DNA of 64,000 bases from Hirundichthys speculiger (taxonomy: Eukaryota > Chordata > Actinopteri > Beloniformes > Exocoetidae): contig JAGFBZ010000861.1 of assembly GCA_018398805.1 (NCBI GenBank), positions 1-64,000 on the forward strand, in the 5' to 3' direction. The translations under genes were made by a program, and so were the position numbers. The notes beneath the pieces are model-generated. The model searched no databases, was not told the origin of the DNA, and saw only the letters and a list, made by a program, of their open reading frames with translations. Position 1 is the stretch's first letter. Every line of letters starts with the position of its first letter. Positions 21,801 through 34,200 of the stretch are shown here, piece by piece.

Positions 21801-23019
21801 TGCAAACAGTAAAAAATGTCTATGACTAATCATTATTAAAAGCAGCTTTGCTAATTTACTTCCCTTCAACATACAAATGTAAAACAGCCCAAATTCATCC
21901 ATTATACCATGTACGCTGTCTCAGTGATCATGCATCAGCCTCAAAGTGACGTCCCAGTGTTCAGTGGGGAAATATTAGCAGCTCGGAGGAGGCGGCTGTT
22001 GTAGTGTCAGATGTGACATTAACAACATCTGATGTAAAATTTGATTTAAATTCATGAAAATGTCCTTTTTACCAAGGACAAAACAAACAAACAAAAAAAC
22101 GCTTTGAGGAAAAGAAAAAGACAGCGGTTTTATCTACGTCCTTAATGTTTTACGACTATCTGTGTGTCTGTATCCCATCTGTGCAGTCGCCAGCGTTGAT
22201 AGATGTAGGATAGTTTTCGTATTTGTGCAGTAATTGTGACCTCTGTGTGATCAATAATTGTGAAAAAAATATCCCCAAATGATAATAGTCCATGATAATT
22301 TCACAAAGCCTCTCAGAGGGCAACTGATAAAGGGTTTCTCTCTCGACTATTATTCACTATTAGTTTGATTTGAAATCAGATTCAACCTCAATTCTGCCTG
22401 AATAATTTCACTGTCGTACCAGTTACAAAAACTGACTCTGGATCTGTAATAAATGGGCCGATAATATCAGTAGTTAGCTCTCATGAGAGAGTGTTCATTA
22501 GATTGTTTTTAAATGGTAAAACAGCTTTATAGGCTATATTCTGAGCCGTCTATGATAATATGTTATTGATGCAGATGGTCCTGAGCCACGTACGATACTT
22601 TTCCTCAAAATACGATACTTCAGCATCTCCCATCTGGCAACACCGGCAGTCGTGGCCTGCGGCCTGTGGTGTGATGCGACGTGCATGTGCTTGCAGATTT
22701 GTGCGTGCATGTGTGCATCTGTCACGGCAGCAAGCTTCCGACATGAGTTTCTGAGGATGTCTGTTCCAGTCGGCCCGCGCTCTACACTTCAATGTCTTTT
22801 CTTTACAGCGGCCCAGTCGAAGGTGCTGAAATCTCTGTGTTGCTTCTGCTTCAGTTCACAGAGGCGGGGATGTTTGAAACGGTGTGGCAGGTGAAGTACT
22901 ACAACTACAACAAGAGGGACCACTGCCAGTGGGGGAACAGCTTCAACAGCATAGAGTATGAATGCAAACCCAACGACACGCGTACGCTCATGTGGGTCAA
23001 CAAGGAGATGTTTGTCTGA
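18721..23019 (+). CDS. cnrip1: Cannabinoid receptor-interacting protein 1
   Basis: Three coding exons, 18721-18899, 20030-20174 and 22855-23019, give 162 residues; the human long isoform has 164. CNRIP1 is a small cytosolic/peripheral protein that binds the C-terminal tail of the CB1 cannabinoid receptor and dampens its constitutive and agonist-driven signalling. Family blocks seen: [19 protein letters not shown] (exon 1), [10 protein letters not shown] and [19 protein letters not shown] (exon 2), [20 protein letters not shown] and [19 protein letters not shown], ending MFV (exon 3). There is no signal peptide or membrane segment, as expected for this beta-rich RhoGDI-like fold. The start is fixed by the family N-terminus and a strong context (AAACATGG). 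Teleosts often have two copies; a versus b cannot be told here. The next gene downstream, ppp3r1, is also its neighbour in human. Confidence 0.97.
18900..20029 (+). other. cnrip1: cnrip1 intron 1
   Basis: 1.13 kb, GTATGT...CTGCAG. No exon or recognised repeat. A second AG (TTTTTTCAG at 19997) lies 33 bases before the chosen acceptor. Using the chosen site keeps the family spacing before SVGGV. Confidence 0.8.
20030..20174 (+). CDS. cnrip1: cnrip1 coding exon 2
   Basis: Completes codon 60 and runs to residue 108 ([12 protein letters not shown] to PVQVNIQ), phase 0 end. Donor GTATGC. Confidence 0.95.
20175..22854 (+). other. cnrip1: cnrip1 intron 2
   Basis: 2.68 kb. It contains a perfect CRE-like TGACGTCA near 21251 and repeat-like GCATCATGGGA segments around 20880 and 21000, possibly old MITE pieces. 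No further exon is seen. It ends TCTGCTTCAG. Confidence 0.75.
22855..23019 (+). CDS. cnrip1: cnrip1 coding exon 3 (terminal)
   Basis: Residues 109-162 and the TGA stop at 23017-23019. Starts [13 protein letters not shown], ends WVNKEMFV. Confidence 0.97.
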   Translation, partial: FTEAGMFETVWQVKYYNYNKRDHCQWGNSFNSIEYECKPNDTRTLMWVNKEMFV

Positions 23020-23762
23020 CGGCCTGGGACAGACCAGTCGGTGGGATTTCATTTTTTCTCCCTCATCTCTTTTAAGAGGAGACACACACACTGTCCCACT
23101 TCTGTGCTGTAAAAGATTGTGTTTGTTCTTCTTGTCAGCTTGCGTCAAACGCAGTGACGTTGTCAGTCTTTTCACTGCACATTTGAGGTTAAAAGTGAAA
23201 AGTGAAAGGACGTACTTCTCATGACATGATCGTGCATTTGAAGAATTTTGAATAAGTGACGTTAGCAGATCAATCTTTTTTTTTTGCCCCTCATGGTCCG
23301 GTGTTCGTCAAGTGTAATAAGATTTGTTTGTATGTACATTAAGTGCGTAAACATGCCTGGGTTTACATTAACTGTGTTTTGCAGGTGCTGCTTGTCTGTA
23401 CGTATTTTTTTTTGAGACTGTGTCTGGTTGCAAAACTTAATCTCAAAGTCGGATTTTTTTTTCTTTTCAAACACTGATTTCATGTAACTTCCGAGAAGAT
23501 GTTAACATATACCAAAACTAAAAGAATGAGGCATTTCCATACTTTATCATAAGAACTGTCTCTGACTTTAGAATTAAATGAGTATTTCCCAGATGTTCTC
23601 TCTTTGGTAGCTTGCTGTGCCATCTAAAAGTGCTAATATTAATCATTTCAATTCTTTTTTCATCTGAAAAACCCTCTTGATAGTGTTGCCACATCTAAAA
23701 ACATGTTTAGTCACTCTTGACTGCTGTGCTTCAGACCCACTTTAATTACCCCCCCAAAAAAA

Positions 23763-23763
<1 letters not shown>
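23020..23763 (+). other. cnrip1: Probable cnrip1 3' UTR
   Basis: Non-coding DNA after the stop. ATTAAA at 23573-23578 is a possible weak poly(A) signal; there is no clear AATAAA before the Tc1-like insertion. AATAAA runs beyond it (about 25727) would require the UTR to span the transposon. The true end is undecided. Confidence 0.45.

Positions 23764-23801
<38 letters not shown>
23764..23801. repeat. (TA)n microsatellite at Tc1 insertion site
   Basis: A TA tract beside the left Tc1-like terminus. A second tract, about 25457-25502, flanks the right terminus, consistent with TA-targeted insertion. Confidence 0.9.
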
Positions 23802-23805
<4 letters not shown>

Positions 23806-23807
<2 letters not shown>

Positions 23808-25453
23808 CACTGCTCAAAAAAATTGAAGGAACACTTTGAAATCATGCTGTTTATTTATACTGGTATGGACTGGGTGATGTGTTAGGAACAAAAGGATGCC
23901 ACATCATTTGATGGAAATGAAATTTTATCAACCTACAGAGGGCTGAATTCAAAGACACCCCAAAAATTACAGTGAAAAAAATTATGCAGCAGGCTAGTCC
24001 ATTTTGCTGAAATTTCATTGCAGCAACTCAAAATGGTATTCAGTAATTTGTATGGCCCCCACGTGCGTGTATGCATGCCTGACAACGTCGGGGCATGCTC
24101 CTAATGAGACGACGGATGGCGTCCTGGGGTATCTCCTCCCAGATCTGGACCAGGGCATCACTGAGCTCCTGGACAGTCTGAGGTGCAACCAGGCAGCGTC
24201 GGATGGATCAAAACATAATGTCCCAGAGGTGTTCTATTGGATTTAGGTCAGGCGAGCGTGGGGGCCAATCAATGGTATCAATTCTTTCATCCTCCAGGAA
24301 CTGCCTGCATAGTCTCGCCACATGAGGCCGGGCATTGTCGTGCACCAGGAGGAACCCAGGACACACTGCACCAGCATTGGGTCTGACAATGGGTGCAAGG
24401 ATTTCATCCTGATACCTAATGGCAGTCAGGGTGCCGTTGTCCAGCCTGTATAGGTCTGTGGTCCCTCCATGGATATGCCTCCCCAGACCATCACTGACCC
24501 ACCACCAAACCGGTCATGCTGAACGATGTTACAGGCAGCATAACGTTCTCCACGGCTTCTCCAGACCCTTTCACCTCAGTCACATGTGCTCAGGGTGAAC
24601 CTGCTCTCATCTGTGAAAAGCACAGGGTGCCAGTGGCGGACTTGCCAATTCCGGTGTTCTGTGGCAAATGGAGATCGAGCTCCACGGTGCCGGGCAGTGA
24701 GCACAGGGCCCTCTAGAGGATGTCGGGCCCTCAGGCCACCCTCATGAAGTCTGTTTCTGATTGTTTGGTCAGAGACATTCACACCAGTGGCCTGCTGGAG
24801 GTCATTTTGTAGGGCTCTGGCAGTGCTCCTCCTGCTCCTCCTTGAACAAAGGAGCAGATAGTGGTCCTGCTGATGGGTTGTAGACCTTCTACGGCCCTGT
24901 CCAGCTCTCCTGGAGTAACTGCCTGTCTCCTGGAATCTCCTCCATGCTCTTCAGATTGTGCTGGGAGATACAGCAAACCTTCTGGCACCATGGCAACGTA
25001 TGCACAGTGCCTAGGGAGTTGACAACTCCTGTGCAACCTCTGTAGGGTCCCCAGGTAACCTCATGCAACAGTATAACCTGTGCCCAGGAGTGCACATCTG
25101 AACTAGTAGGAGTCCAGGTATCGTGCAACCTGTGGGTCCAGGTACCTCAGTGAACAGTAGTGACACCTGTGCAACAAATGCCAAAACTGGGTGAAAAACA
25201 GTGAGTAGTCAAAGAAAAGATGAGGAGGGGAAAAAAATGTCAGTGGCCTCCACCTGTAAAACCATTCCTGTTTTGATGGTCGTCTCGTTGTTGCCCCTCT
25301 AGTGCACCTGTTGTTAATTTCATTAACACCAAAGCAGCTGAAACTGATTAACAACCCCCTCTGCTACTTACCTGACCAAATCAATATCCCAGAAGTTTAA
25401 TTGACTTGATGCTATACTCTGATTACAAAGTGTTCCTTTAATTTTTTTGAGTA

Positions 25454-25458
<5 letters not shown>
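23806..25458 (-). mobile_element. Tc1-like transposon with both inverted termini
   Basis: The left end CACTGCTCAAAAAAATTGAA then GGAACACTTTGAAATCA is matched by the right end complement CACTACTCAAAAAAATTAAA then GGAACACTTTGTAATCA. It is flanked by TA repeats. The - strand holds a decayed transposase. One open stretch (24782-24576) reads [20 protein letters not shown] and [18 protein letters not shown], the helix-turn-helix end and the DExS catalytic block of Tc1 enzymes. Further C-terminal blocks are visible down to about 24030 but are interrupted by stops, so it is inactive. It lies in the cnrip1-ppp3r1 interval. Confidence 0.9.
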
Positions 25459-25502
<44 letters not shown>

Positions 25503-25504
<2 letters not shown>

Positions 25505-26416
25505 GACCCAGCTCTTGGATGTTCTCTCGTCTGCAGCGTGCTCATCCTCCTGCCTCCTCTGAAGGACCTACATGTGTCTGTGTTTGATGAGAAGACAATC
25601 TAATATTTGAAATATCCGCCGGGTAAACTCCCAATGACATATCTAATGACTGTTCTTTCTTTTTCCATTTCATCTGATTATTTGTTCATTTCTTTCTATG
25701 AATTTATTGTGATCAATTGTTATTTAAAAATAAATAAAAGTAAAACTAAATAAAGATAATAAATAAATAAATAAATAAATAATCAAACAGTATTTTTGTA
25801 CAGAGATATATTTTAAATCTTTTTCAAGTGTATTTTGGGCGTACTAATAACATATACTGATTTAAACCCTGAAATGACCTATGCAAGGAGTAAAAGCAAC
25901 ACAGACGACAGTGACATTGTGGATAGTTATAGTTCTGAAATGTTCATGTAAAAGAGAAGTGTCTTTTGTGAAAGTCTTGTTTTTTGAATATGTTATTGAC
26001 CTTAAAATTAAAAAATTATTTTTCATGTGGCACTTGTCCTCATTTAATGCCTTTTTTCCAAGTTCGGCTCAAAACTGTTCATGTTTTTTCTTTTCATTAA
26101 AAAAAAAAAAAAAAACTAAGCTTTTTATAGGTGAATGTTATGCTGTTTTAGAAAATATGCTTCTATAATGGCAGAAAAACTCCATTTTCAGCATTCCAGT
26201 CAGTTTACCAACATGTCTTGATGCTACGAATCTATAAACCTTAAAGTCAGTGCCTAGTGAGAGATAAACACTGATGTAAGTGCTACATTTCGATTCTTTC
26301 TGCTGTTGAAAACGCCGCCTCTGATGCTGTTTTCCACTTCTTACTGCTGGGATTAAACTTATAAATCACTGTTACAGGGTCAGGGATACTATTCTGCTGC
26401 AAAAAATATGTTTTCA
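25503..26416. other. Intergenic stretch, no gene seen
   Basis: AT-rich, with AATAAA/TAAA tracts at 25727-25782 and an A17 run near 26099-26117. No recognised family. Confidence 0.35.
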
Positions 26417-26526
26417 GTACCTGGAGGAAAACCACGCAAGCACGGGGAGAACATGCAAACTCCACACGGAAGGTTTGAACCAGGAATCATCTTGCTGTGA
26501 GGCATCAGTGCTGACCACCAAGGCAC
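26417..26526 (-). mobile_element. Partial tRNA-derived SINE
   Basis: ACCTGGAGGAAAACCACGCA, AACATGCAAACTCCACACGG and a degenerate box B complement, then CACCAAGGCAC. This is the head half of the same family as the copies at 7765 and 27565. Confidence 0.75.
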
Positions 26527-27480
26527 TGTTTAATATTTATATTTTTAAATGTATGTAATTCAACACAAAGCACTGATCCATACCGTCCCCTTGCCTCTGC
26601 CAGGGATGACAGATGAAAAGTAGCTTGGAGCTGTCTCTGGATTGTACATATATATCGTGGAAAGTCCCTGTCAAATAAACAATAAATTAAATGAATCTAT
26701 GGGTTAACGCAGACAGTTAAATGAGAAAAAAAATGTTTCTTTCATGAAAATAAAGAACAAAGGGTTACTTGACAGCAGGGCTGGATCTGGCCAGTTACAT
26801 CAGGGTGGGCTGGTACAAATAATAGGTGGGCAACATGGTAATTAAACCTCTGTCTAAAACATTATAAAGGACATTATAGATATTGATCGAACCATCCATC
26901 TATCTACAGAATCTGTCTTTTGTTTCCTTTGGCAAAACTCCCAACAAACTTGTCCATATCTGAGGTACTTGTTCTGGATTTCTAACAGGCAAAGATTGCA
27001 AAGTCACTCTCTCTTAAATGACATGGTGTGATGATAGTGTTGATTTATAATTCTCCGTATCCGTCGATACCAGACCCCTCTCAGACGTGCAAGCCCTCTC
27101 CGACCACCTGTCCCGGACAGGCTGTCCGACGGATGACGGAGACATGCCCAAAGCAAATCAGTGACAGAACAATAGGGGGGCTATGTTTTTTTAAAGACCA
27201 GCCTACAACAGCAACATTATCTTCTTCTATGCTATGGATTGTTTATTTGTATCCCAGGTGCCACAGCCAGACGCATGCAGCGAAGATTGGCAACCGGCAG
27301 AGCAGAGAGAGTCTTCTGATGGAGCTGGAGCTGATCTGCATTGAGCAGGAATTACTTTTGTTCCAGAGGATGACAGTGTAGACAAGGAGTTACTGACTCA
27401 GCACAAGGCAAAGAACCAAGACCATCGCATTTCATAGACTGAGATTCACAAACTATAAGACTATGTTTTATATACAGTTC
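26527..27480. other. Intergenic stretch, no gene seen
   Basis: CAGGGCTGGATCTGGCCAG at about 26778 resembles a hAT terminus but no partner end was found. A 117-codon open frame at 27028-27381 has no recognisable motif. Confidence 0.3.
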
Positions 27481-28135
27481 TCTTAAAATCTAAATGATAA
27501 TCTAATCCAGATTTAATCAATCTAAATTTGTGGATATCTGGGAAAATTACCTTTTTTTGTAGTTTCATTCCATCCATTATCTATGCCCTCTTAATCCTCT
27601 GCAGGGGGATCTGCTGGAGTCTATCCCAGCTCTCTTTGGGTGAAATGGAGGGGTACACCCTGGACAGGTCGCCAGTCCATCACAGGGCCACATGTAGACA
27701 AACAACCAAGCACACACACAATCACTCCTACGGGCAATTAAGAACCACCAATTAACCTGACATGCATGTCTTTAGACTGTGGGAGGAAGCTGGAGTACCT
27801 GGAGGAAACCCACGCAAGCACGAAGAGAACATGCAAACTCCACACAGAAAGACCCCTGCTGAGGTTCGAACCAGAAACCTTCTTGTTGTGAGGCAAGAGT
27901 GCTGACCACCAAGGCACATGTATTTTCACATCGAATTCACATTTAAAAAGGTCTTTAATGTCTAAAAGATAGCTTAACCCTAGTTTGACTAATCTAAACA
28001 CTGTGGTTTTTGATCTGAGGGAGAATTAAGATTTTGCAAATCACAAGGTTTGTTTCATATTGTCCTTCCTGTCTAAAAGACAAGTTAATCCAAGTCTGAG
28101 TCATCTAGACCTGCGATTTCTGACTGGGACCTATT
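27481..28135. mobile_element. Diverged relative of the foldback arm, split by a SINE
   Basis: Units near 27487-27540, 27955-28015 and 28070-28125 follow the same plan as the right arm at 15040-16048. Each has a TCTAA-rich start, TTAA(C/T)CC(A/T)AG, ATCTA(A/G)AC, then a GTGGTTTTTGATCTG-like or GATTTCTGAC end. The most similar is AAACACTGTGGTTTTTGATC (about 27995). A SINE (27565-27916) sits between the first and second units. Termini were not identified. Confidence 0.45.
27565..27916 (-). mobile_element. tRNA-derived SINE, near full length
   Basis: The - strand head has box B complement GGTTCGAACC at 27863-27872. The body has ATGCAAACTCCACACAGAAA, ACATGCATGTCTTTAGACTG, CAGGTCGCCAGTCCATCACA and the tail segment CATTCCATCCATTATCTATG. 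It matches the 7765-8160 SINE in the head and carries the longer body missing there. Confidence 0.85.
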
Positions 28136-28473
28136 CTGAGCTTCAGCGCTCTCCAAACCAGTGAAAAGGCAGTTTTGGACTCTGCTGAATTGACAGATAA
28201 CTTCAGCACTAAAGCTGTTCTCACATCTTGAAGACTGAAACCAATCAACTTCTGACTAGGTGGGTAAGATGCAGATCACCCCCTGCTGCTGCGGGCCAGG
28301 CTAGAGAACATGTATTCATGAGGATTACATGCACCGGTGTCTGATTCATATTTTCATATTGTATCAATACTATTAGATCATTCATCGTTTAAATCGATGT
28401 ATCGATGTAGATCGGTTGCTTTAAATCATTTCGATTAATGCTTTAACGTAGGTGGCAATAGAAATGCATCAGG
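28136..28473. other. Intergenic stretch, no gene seen
   Basis: Contains an AT/CG palindromic ATCGATGTATCGATG segment near 28395 reminiscent of MITE ends. Nothing firm. Confidence 0.3.
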
Positions 28474-28490
28474 GAAAGCCTGGGGGACAT

Positions 28491-29023
28491 TACCTATTTT
28501 GAATTCAAAGAAAAAAAAATTCACTATTGTCAATCTTTATATTTTATCAGGTAAATTCCACATCCATAAAAGCAAATTTCAAAATTCAACCCCATTCTTC
28601 AAGTTGTTTTTGATTGAAGATAATTATTATTTTAAATCTCTTAAAAAAAAAATGCATATCAATGATTGATATTCACTCAGAAGTCTTCAACTAAGGTGTC
28701 ACAACTACAACTCTTATTATATACAAGTTATCATTATGAAGTCTGCTACGTCAAATATTATTTTCTTAATTTATTTAGTTATTTATTTTTTAATTCTTAT
28801 TTTATTTTTTTTCTTATTTATTTCCTTCCCTTTTTCATCTTTAATATATGCATTCTATATATTGTTATATTGATAATTTGCAAAGGACCTCATGATTTTT
28901 ACTCTGCCTTTACATAATTGTAAACCTTGTTACTGTCGCTACACAACCTGAACTGGAATGGCTGATTATAATTTGTTTGTAAGTTTTTGTATTTTGTATA
29001 CTTTAAATTAAAAAAAAAAAAAA
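28491..29023 (+). mobile_element. 5'-truncated LINE-type retroposon with 17-bp target duplication
   Basis: Flanked by GAAAGCCTGGGGGACAT (28474-28490) and the same with one mismatch (29024-29040). Its 3' end runs TTTGTATTTTGTATACTTTA into an A13 tail. The rest is AT-rich 3' UTR-like sequence without an open frame, fitting the 3' end of an L1-type element. It lies about 75 bases upstream of the TATA-like motif of ppp3r1. Confidence 0.7.
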
Positions 29024-29040
29024 GAAAGCATGGGGGACAT

Positions 29041-29438
29041 CTTCCTGCAGCACTGCAATTTTACCACAAGAGGGAGCCCGTGCTCAAGTTTGTCCTCGGT
29101 GAGATATAAATAAGTGAATACAGCCTGTGGTTCCCGGATGTACAGTACTGCTGCACCTCCCCCCGTCTCCTCCGCCACCGCCTGCTTGTCAAAGCGAACC
29201 TCCTCCTCCGCTTTACTGTCCCCTCCCAGCGCGTCTCACTCCCTTTGCCACTGCAGTGAAAGCCTCGGCAGCGGAGAGACTCTGAAGCTGGGTTTTAAGC
29301 CAGGACCAGACCTCCAGAGCGCCACCACCGCGGTTTTCTTCGCTTCCCTTGTCGACGCAGCTCGGCGGCCCGCCGTCTCCAGCCGTTGCGCCTCTTTTCC
29401 GCTCACGTCGCCCGGATTTCATCACCCAAACCTGCACG
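29041..29438 (+). promoter_or_regulatory. ppp3r1: ppp3r1 promoter and 5' UTR
   Basis: A TATA-like TATAAATA at 29105-29112 is followed by a CpG- and C-rich block (29140-29430) running into the ATG at 29439. The CpG richness continues to about 29620 in intron 1. The start of transcription is not fixed; it may be near 29135 if the TATA-like motif is used. The GC-rich block may instead act as a CpG-island promoter. Confidence 0.55.
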
Positions 29439-29441
29439 ATG
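29439..29441 (+). CDS. ppp3r1: ppp3r1 coding exon 1 (start codon only)
   Basis: The exon ends right after ATG; donor GTAAGC at 29442. The splice joins ATG to GGA AAC GAA, creating the Met-Gly myristoylation start. Confidence 0.93.
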
Positions 29442-31166
29442 GTAAGCAGCGACGGCTCCTATTTTCACCCTCAGTCGAGTGGTAAACACACCAGTGGGCA
29501 GGCCTGTGCTTCAGTGTGTCGAGCAATGTGGCGTTTTTGACACATTGTTCTTCGCGGCGAAGCGTTTCGCCTCGAGCTCAACAGTCGACAGCGTCGAGCT
29601 CAGGCGAGGAGGAAACGCTTTTCTTACCCACTTCTGGCTCCGTGTAACACCCCAGGGCTCTGACAGTAGCCTACAGCCTGTGGCCCAGATATTTCTTATC
29701 CCTCCTCGGCGCAGCCCTCACTTTTATTAGTAACGAGGCCTGTGCAGATGAGTTTTCGTGACACAAATACACGCTTATTGGGCCTCGGTTGACTGATATG
29801 GCACATTTTACACGACAGGCAGGAATATGTAACCGCTGCTCATGTTACCGCTCCGCATAATACGTGTTAGGACGTTTATCTCTATATAGGTAGGAAGAAG
29901 TAGTGCTGATGGCCGCGACGTTATTTAGCCGGAATCGATTAGCTTTAACGAAGAGGTCGAGGCTAAGTTTGTATCATTTTACTGCGGTTCTGAAGGAGGC
30001 TGCCATTGCAGGCCATAGGATTGCTACACTACCACACACACACGCACACTTGCACGTACACGTACTCTCTACAACAAGTTGGCATCCTTCTTGCAAAAAC
30101 AGCCAAGTCGTTTTTTCTTGGTAACACATTTTAAATCCTCAAATGGATTATGGACACACAGTATGATCATCAGACAGTAATGACAGGAAATAAAAAGCAT
30201 TGACTGACGATATAAAGTAGAGTAATAACAGACAGACCACAAGCAATAAGAGTGCTAAATCACCTTTGGTCTTTAAGTGGATGTGTGGGATGGTGAGCAG
30301 TGATTGGTCAGCAAATCTAATCAATTCCCACAAGTGTCCAGGACCTGACCAGAGAGCAGGATCCATGTCTGGATCCATATCCATGTTCAACTCGGGTGGG
30401 GATCTAGCCTGAAGTAATCTGTGAGGGAGGAAAAGGTGGGTTTGGTGCATCAAGATTTGGCCGGCCCATCCCTTACTGTCCAATTACTCACAAACGTTCA
30501 CGACACACACTTGAATTCAATTTTCTGATTAAAAATCTCCACATCTCACAGCTGTCTGCTACCAATAAGTGCATGTGATCTGTAGCCTAGAGATCTTTAG
30601 TATCTGTCAAGGCCAGTTTACATTTATTTCTGTTGTCTGTGCAGGAAATTGGACAGATTTCGCACGTAGCACGAGGCTGTTTGACAAAACCATAGATGAT
30701 TGTTCATGTGTTTGGCAAACTTTGTTACTTATGGGTTTCGTGCACTGCAGATGTTCCGTTCCCTTATAGCTAGATATTTGGAGTTAGGTGATCTCTTTTT
30801 ACCCTTTAACTTAACTTACTAATGCAAACATAACTATTGGTATGTTTATATCATATTGCCAGAGGCAACATGCTTACCCTCATTTCACCAGTATAGTACA
30901 TGATAATTTATTTTTGGAAGGAAATGCAAAATGGGAAAAGATGAATTAGTTGTCCACAACTGGGTTCCTGAAAAGCATGACTTTATGGGAATAAACAGAT
31001 TATCTTTTTTTCTTTTTTAAGTCTACTGTAGGAGAAAAGACAGCAGGGTCTGACAATGAGTTGCTGTGTAGACTGGGAGCATGGGACCAGTACTTTTATT
31101 TTTAAACTCGTATATTTCTTAATTCATATGTATGTGATTCTGTCAGTTTTTATGAGGCGCTTCAGT

Positions 31167-31205
<39 letters not shown>

Positions 31206-34200
31206 TCTCCACTGCATTAGGCCTGTTCATCACCTGTTCATCTGCTTCTTAACACAAATGGCTAATCAGCCAATCACTTGGCAGCAACTTGATGCAGTGA
31301 CATATAGACAAGGTCAAGTGACTTGCTGAAGTTCGAAGCAAGCATGAGAATGGAGAAGAAAGGGGTTTTAAGTGACTTTGAATGTGGCATGGTTGTTGGT
31401 GCTAGATGGACTGGTCTGAGTATTTCAGAAACTGCTGGTTTACTGGTGTTTTCCCATACAACCATCTCTACGGTTTACAGAGAGTGGTCCAAAAAATTAA
31501 AAAATATCCAGTCAGTGGCAGTTGTGTAGATGAAAAAACCTTGTTGGCAGAGGTCATAGAAAAATGCAAGATTGGGTTCAGTTGATAGAAATGTAGCAGT
31601 AACTCAAATAACACCTTGTTACAACCAAGCTATGCAGAATATCATCTGTAAAAGTGCAACACGTTGAACCTTGAAACAGATGGGCTACAGTAGCAGAAGA
31701 CCAAACTGGGTCCCACTCATGTCAGCTGACAGGAGGAAGCTGAAACTACAATTTGCATTGGCTTACCAAAAGTGCTGAAGATTGGAGGGGGAAAAAAAGA
31801 GTCTAAATTTTAACTGTGACTTTCGGGTGATAGGGTTAACATGAAGGATGGATCCATTCTGCCTTGTACCAATGGTTGAGGGTGGTGGTGTAATAGTGTG
31901 GGGGATATTTTCTTGGCACATTTTTGGCCCCTTGCTACCAGTTGAGCATGGTTTGAACATCACAGCATTTCTGAGTATTGTTGCAGACCATGTCCATCCG
32001 TTTAATGACCACAGCGTACGCATCTTCTGGTGGATACTTCAAGTAGTACAGTGCACCATGTCAAATCATCTCAAACTGATCTTTTGAACATGACAGTGAG
32101 TTCACTGTACTTCAGTGGTCTCCACAGTCACCATTAATATGGACCAACATCTCTGAGGAATATTTCCAGCACCTTGTTGAATCTATGGCACAAAGCATTA
32201 AGGCAGTTCTGAAGGTGAAAGGGGGCCCAACCCAGTAATGGGAAGGTATGCCAACCCACTAAAGTGGCTATTGAGTGTATATGGTTTTGACACTTGTTTA
32301 GGGGCTTAGCTTGCTTGTGGAGCTCTCAGCATAGCATGCTCAGCAAAAATTAGCATACCCACATGGGTATCATTTTTCCATTGGTGCCAACTCGTGCTTG
32401 GGCTAATAAATGCCACTCACTTTTGCGGAGTCAGTTGACCCAGGATTTATTGCTTATCATGACCTTACTTGCTGAATACAAAATTCAGTCCCCTTGAGCT
32501 TAATTGGGGTCAAGTGTTGGCTGAAAATGAAAGGGAAAATAAGAAAATTTCACTTGTGACAGCACTATACCTGAATCATAAAACTAACTTGTATCATGAA
32601 GGTCTTAACCCAACTTGTGCTCTGATAATTGCTTATTTAATTGTTTCATAGGAAGAGCTGACCTCAAAAGTTCAAAAAGTCAGATATAACGTTTCCTCTT
32701 GTCTTTCCTCTTTTGTGTTGAAGCATTTGCAGCAATAGTCCACTTCATAAAACCACAGTTACGTTCATTAACGTCTGTTTCTAGTCACTACCAGACAAAA
32801 CAGCAGGACAGAAAACCACACAGCCACTAAACAGACGTGTGTGGGCAGATTTTAGTTAGATCCATCACTTTTTGTATATGTTTTGGAATTCATCTATTTT
32901 TGGATTTATATGTTTTAAGATATTATGAGAATTTCACATCGGTGAAACGGGCATACTTCATTGATTACTCATTGTTGAAAATGAACAGTTAAAACAGGTC
33001 TGTGGATGGTAAAATGTGAATCTCTGAGTCTGCACCCTGTTCCACTGAGAGAACCAGGATTTGGTCTTACACAACAGTCATTTAGGGAAGTGTATCACGG
33101 CACAGACGAGAGAGCTCTGAAGACCTCTGAAAATGTTCTGTTGATGCTGATCAAGCCAAAAAAGATGGTCTCTAAAGAGTCTGGAGTCCACCAATCCAGT
33201 CAGAGGGATGGAACTGCTAGATGTGTAATAACCTGCAAGGTCAAAGAGGAAACGAGGGTGATCTCTACCCAGTTAAAAGCTTCAGTCACATTGACTAATG
33301 TTAATGTTCACCAGTGGCCCGTCACTGGAACACTGAACAGCAGTGGTGTGCATGGCACGGTTTTCAGTCATTCTGGATATAGACTGTTCAGTTTAGCGCA
33401 CTCTTACCTCTCGTAGTTGTGTATAATTTTTGCCAGTGAATAAATCAGTGAAGGTTTTTGTTTTTTTGTTGTTGTTGTTTTTTTGCCTCCCTAATTTTCT
33501 TAACTGTGTTCTCAGTGTTTAAAACTGGGGCAGGTGAGAACCTGATTGATATAAAAATTGCAAACATTCTGAAGTTATTAAATCTATGAATAATTGCATG
33601 TTTGTCTCAGTTTGGCATCAGCAAAAAGATGTAGAAAATTGGATCTGTTTTTAAAATCTGTATATGAATATATGATTGTAGGTATTGACTCAAACAAAAA
33701 GGATTGGTATGGCTTTTAGTCTTTAGTACAAAAACAGTTTTAATATCAAGAAAATACCAGTGCCTCTGATAATGTGTAATTTCCACTGTTAGGATTGATA
33801 CTCACCTACAATCAGAGTTATCTGGTTTTAATGATTGAAAACCTCTAGTTTGATAACTACCTGGAGGCAATGTGTTTTTAATAAATAAATTACTGTCCCG
33901 GAGGTTAATTCTACATGTAATAATTTGCAATTACAAAGGGATAAATGCATAAAAAGGGTAATGATAATATCAGGAGAATCTTCCCATGAAATGGCATAAA
34001 AAGATGATATTTAAGGTGATTTATTTTATTTAGAAAAAATGCATGGCATGTTGGAGAAACTGAGAGCATGCGAGTCCTACATACAGAGTGTCAACTTATG
34101 ACTTATCAAAGCATATTCTTCTCAGCTGCAAAGGGAGATTGGGGGCAGGGACACACAGTTGCTTAAGCATGTAGTGGAATGATCTGATGCTAAGGGGACC

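Noticed and set aside
27028..27381. 117-codon open frame
   Set aside because: No domain or conserved block seen; it lies in intergenic repeat-rich DNA.
29114..29485. Open frame through the ppp3r1 5' UTR
   Set aside because: Its composition reflects the GC-rich leader. The true start is the ATG at 29439, which splices to the family N-terminus.
33006..33416. 136-codon open frame in ppp3r1 intron 1
   Set aside because: Longest unexplained intronic frame, but no motif, no flanking splice signals of note and no poly(A) signal; kept only as intronic sequence.
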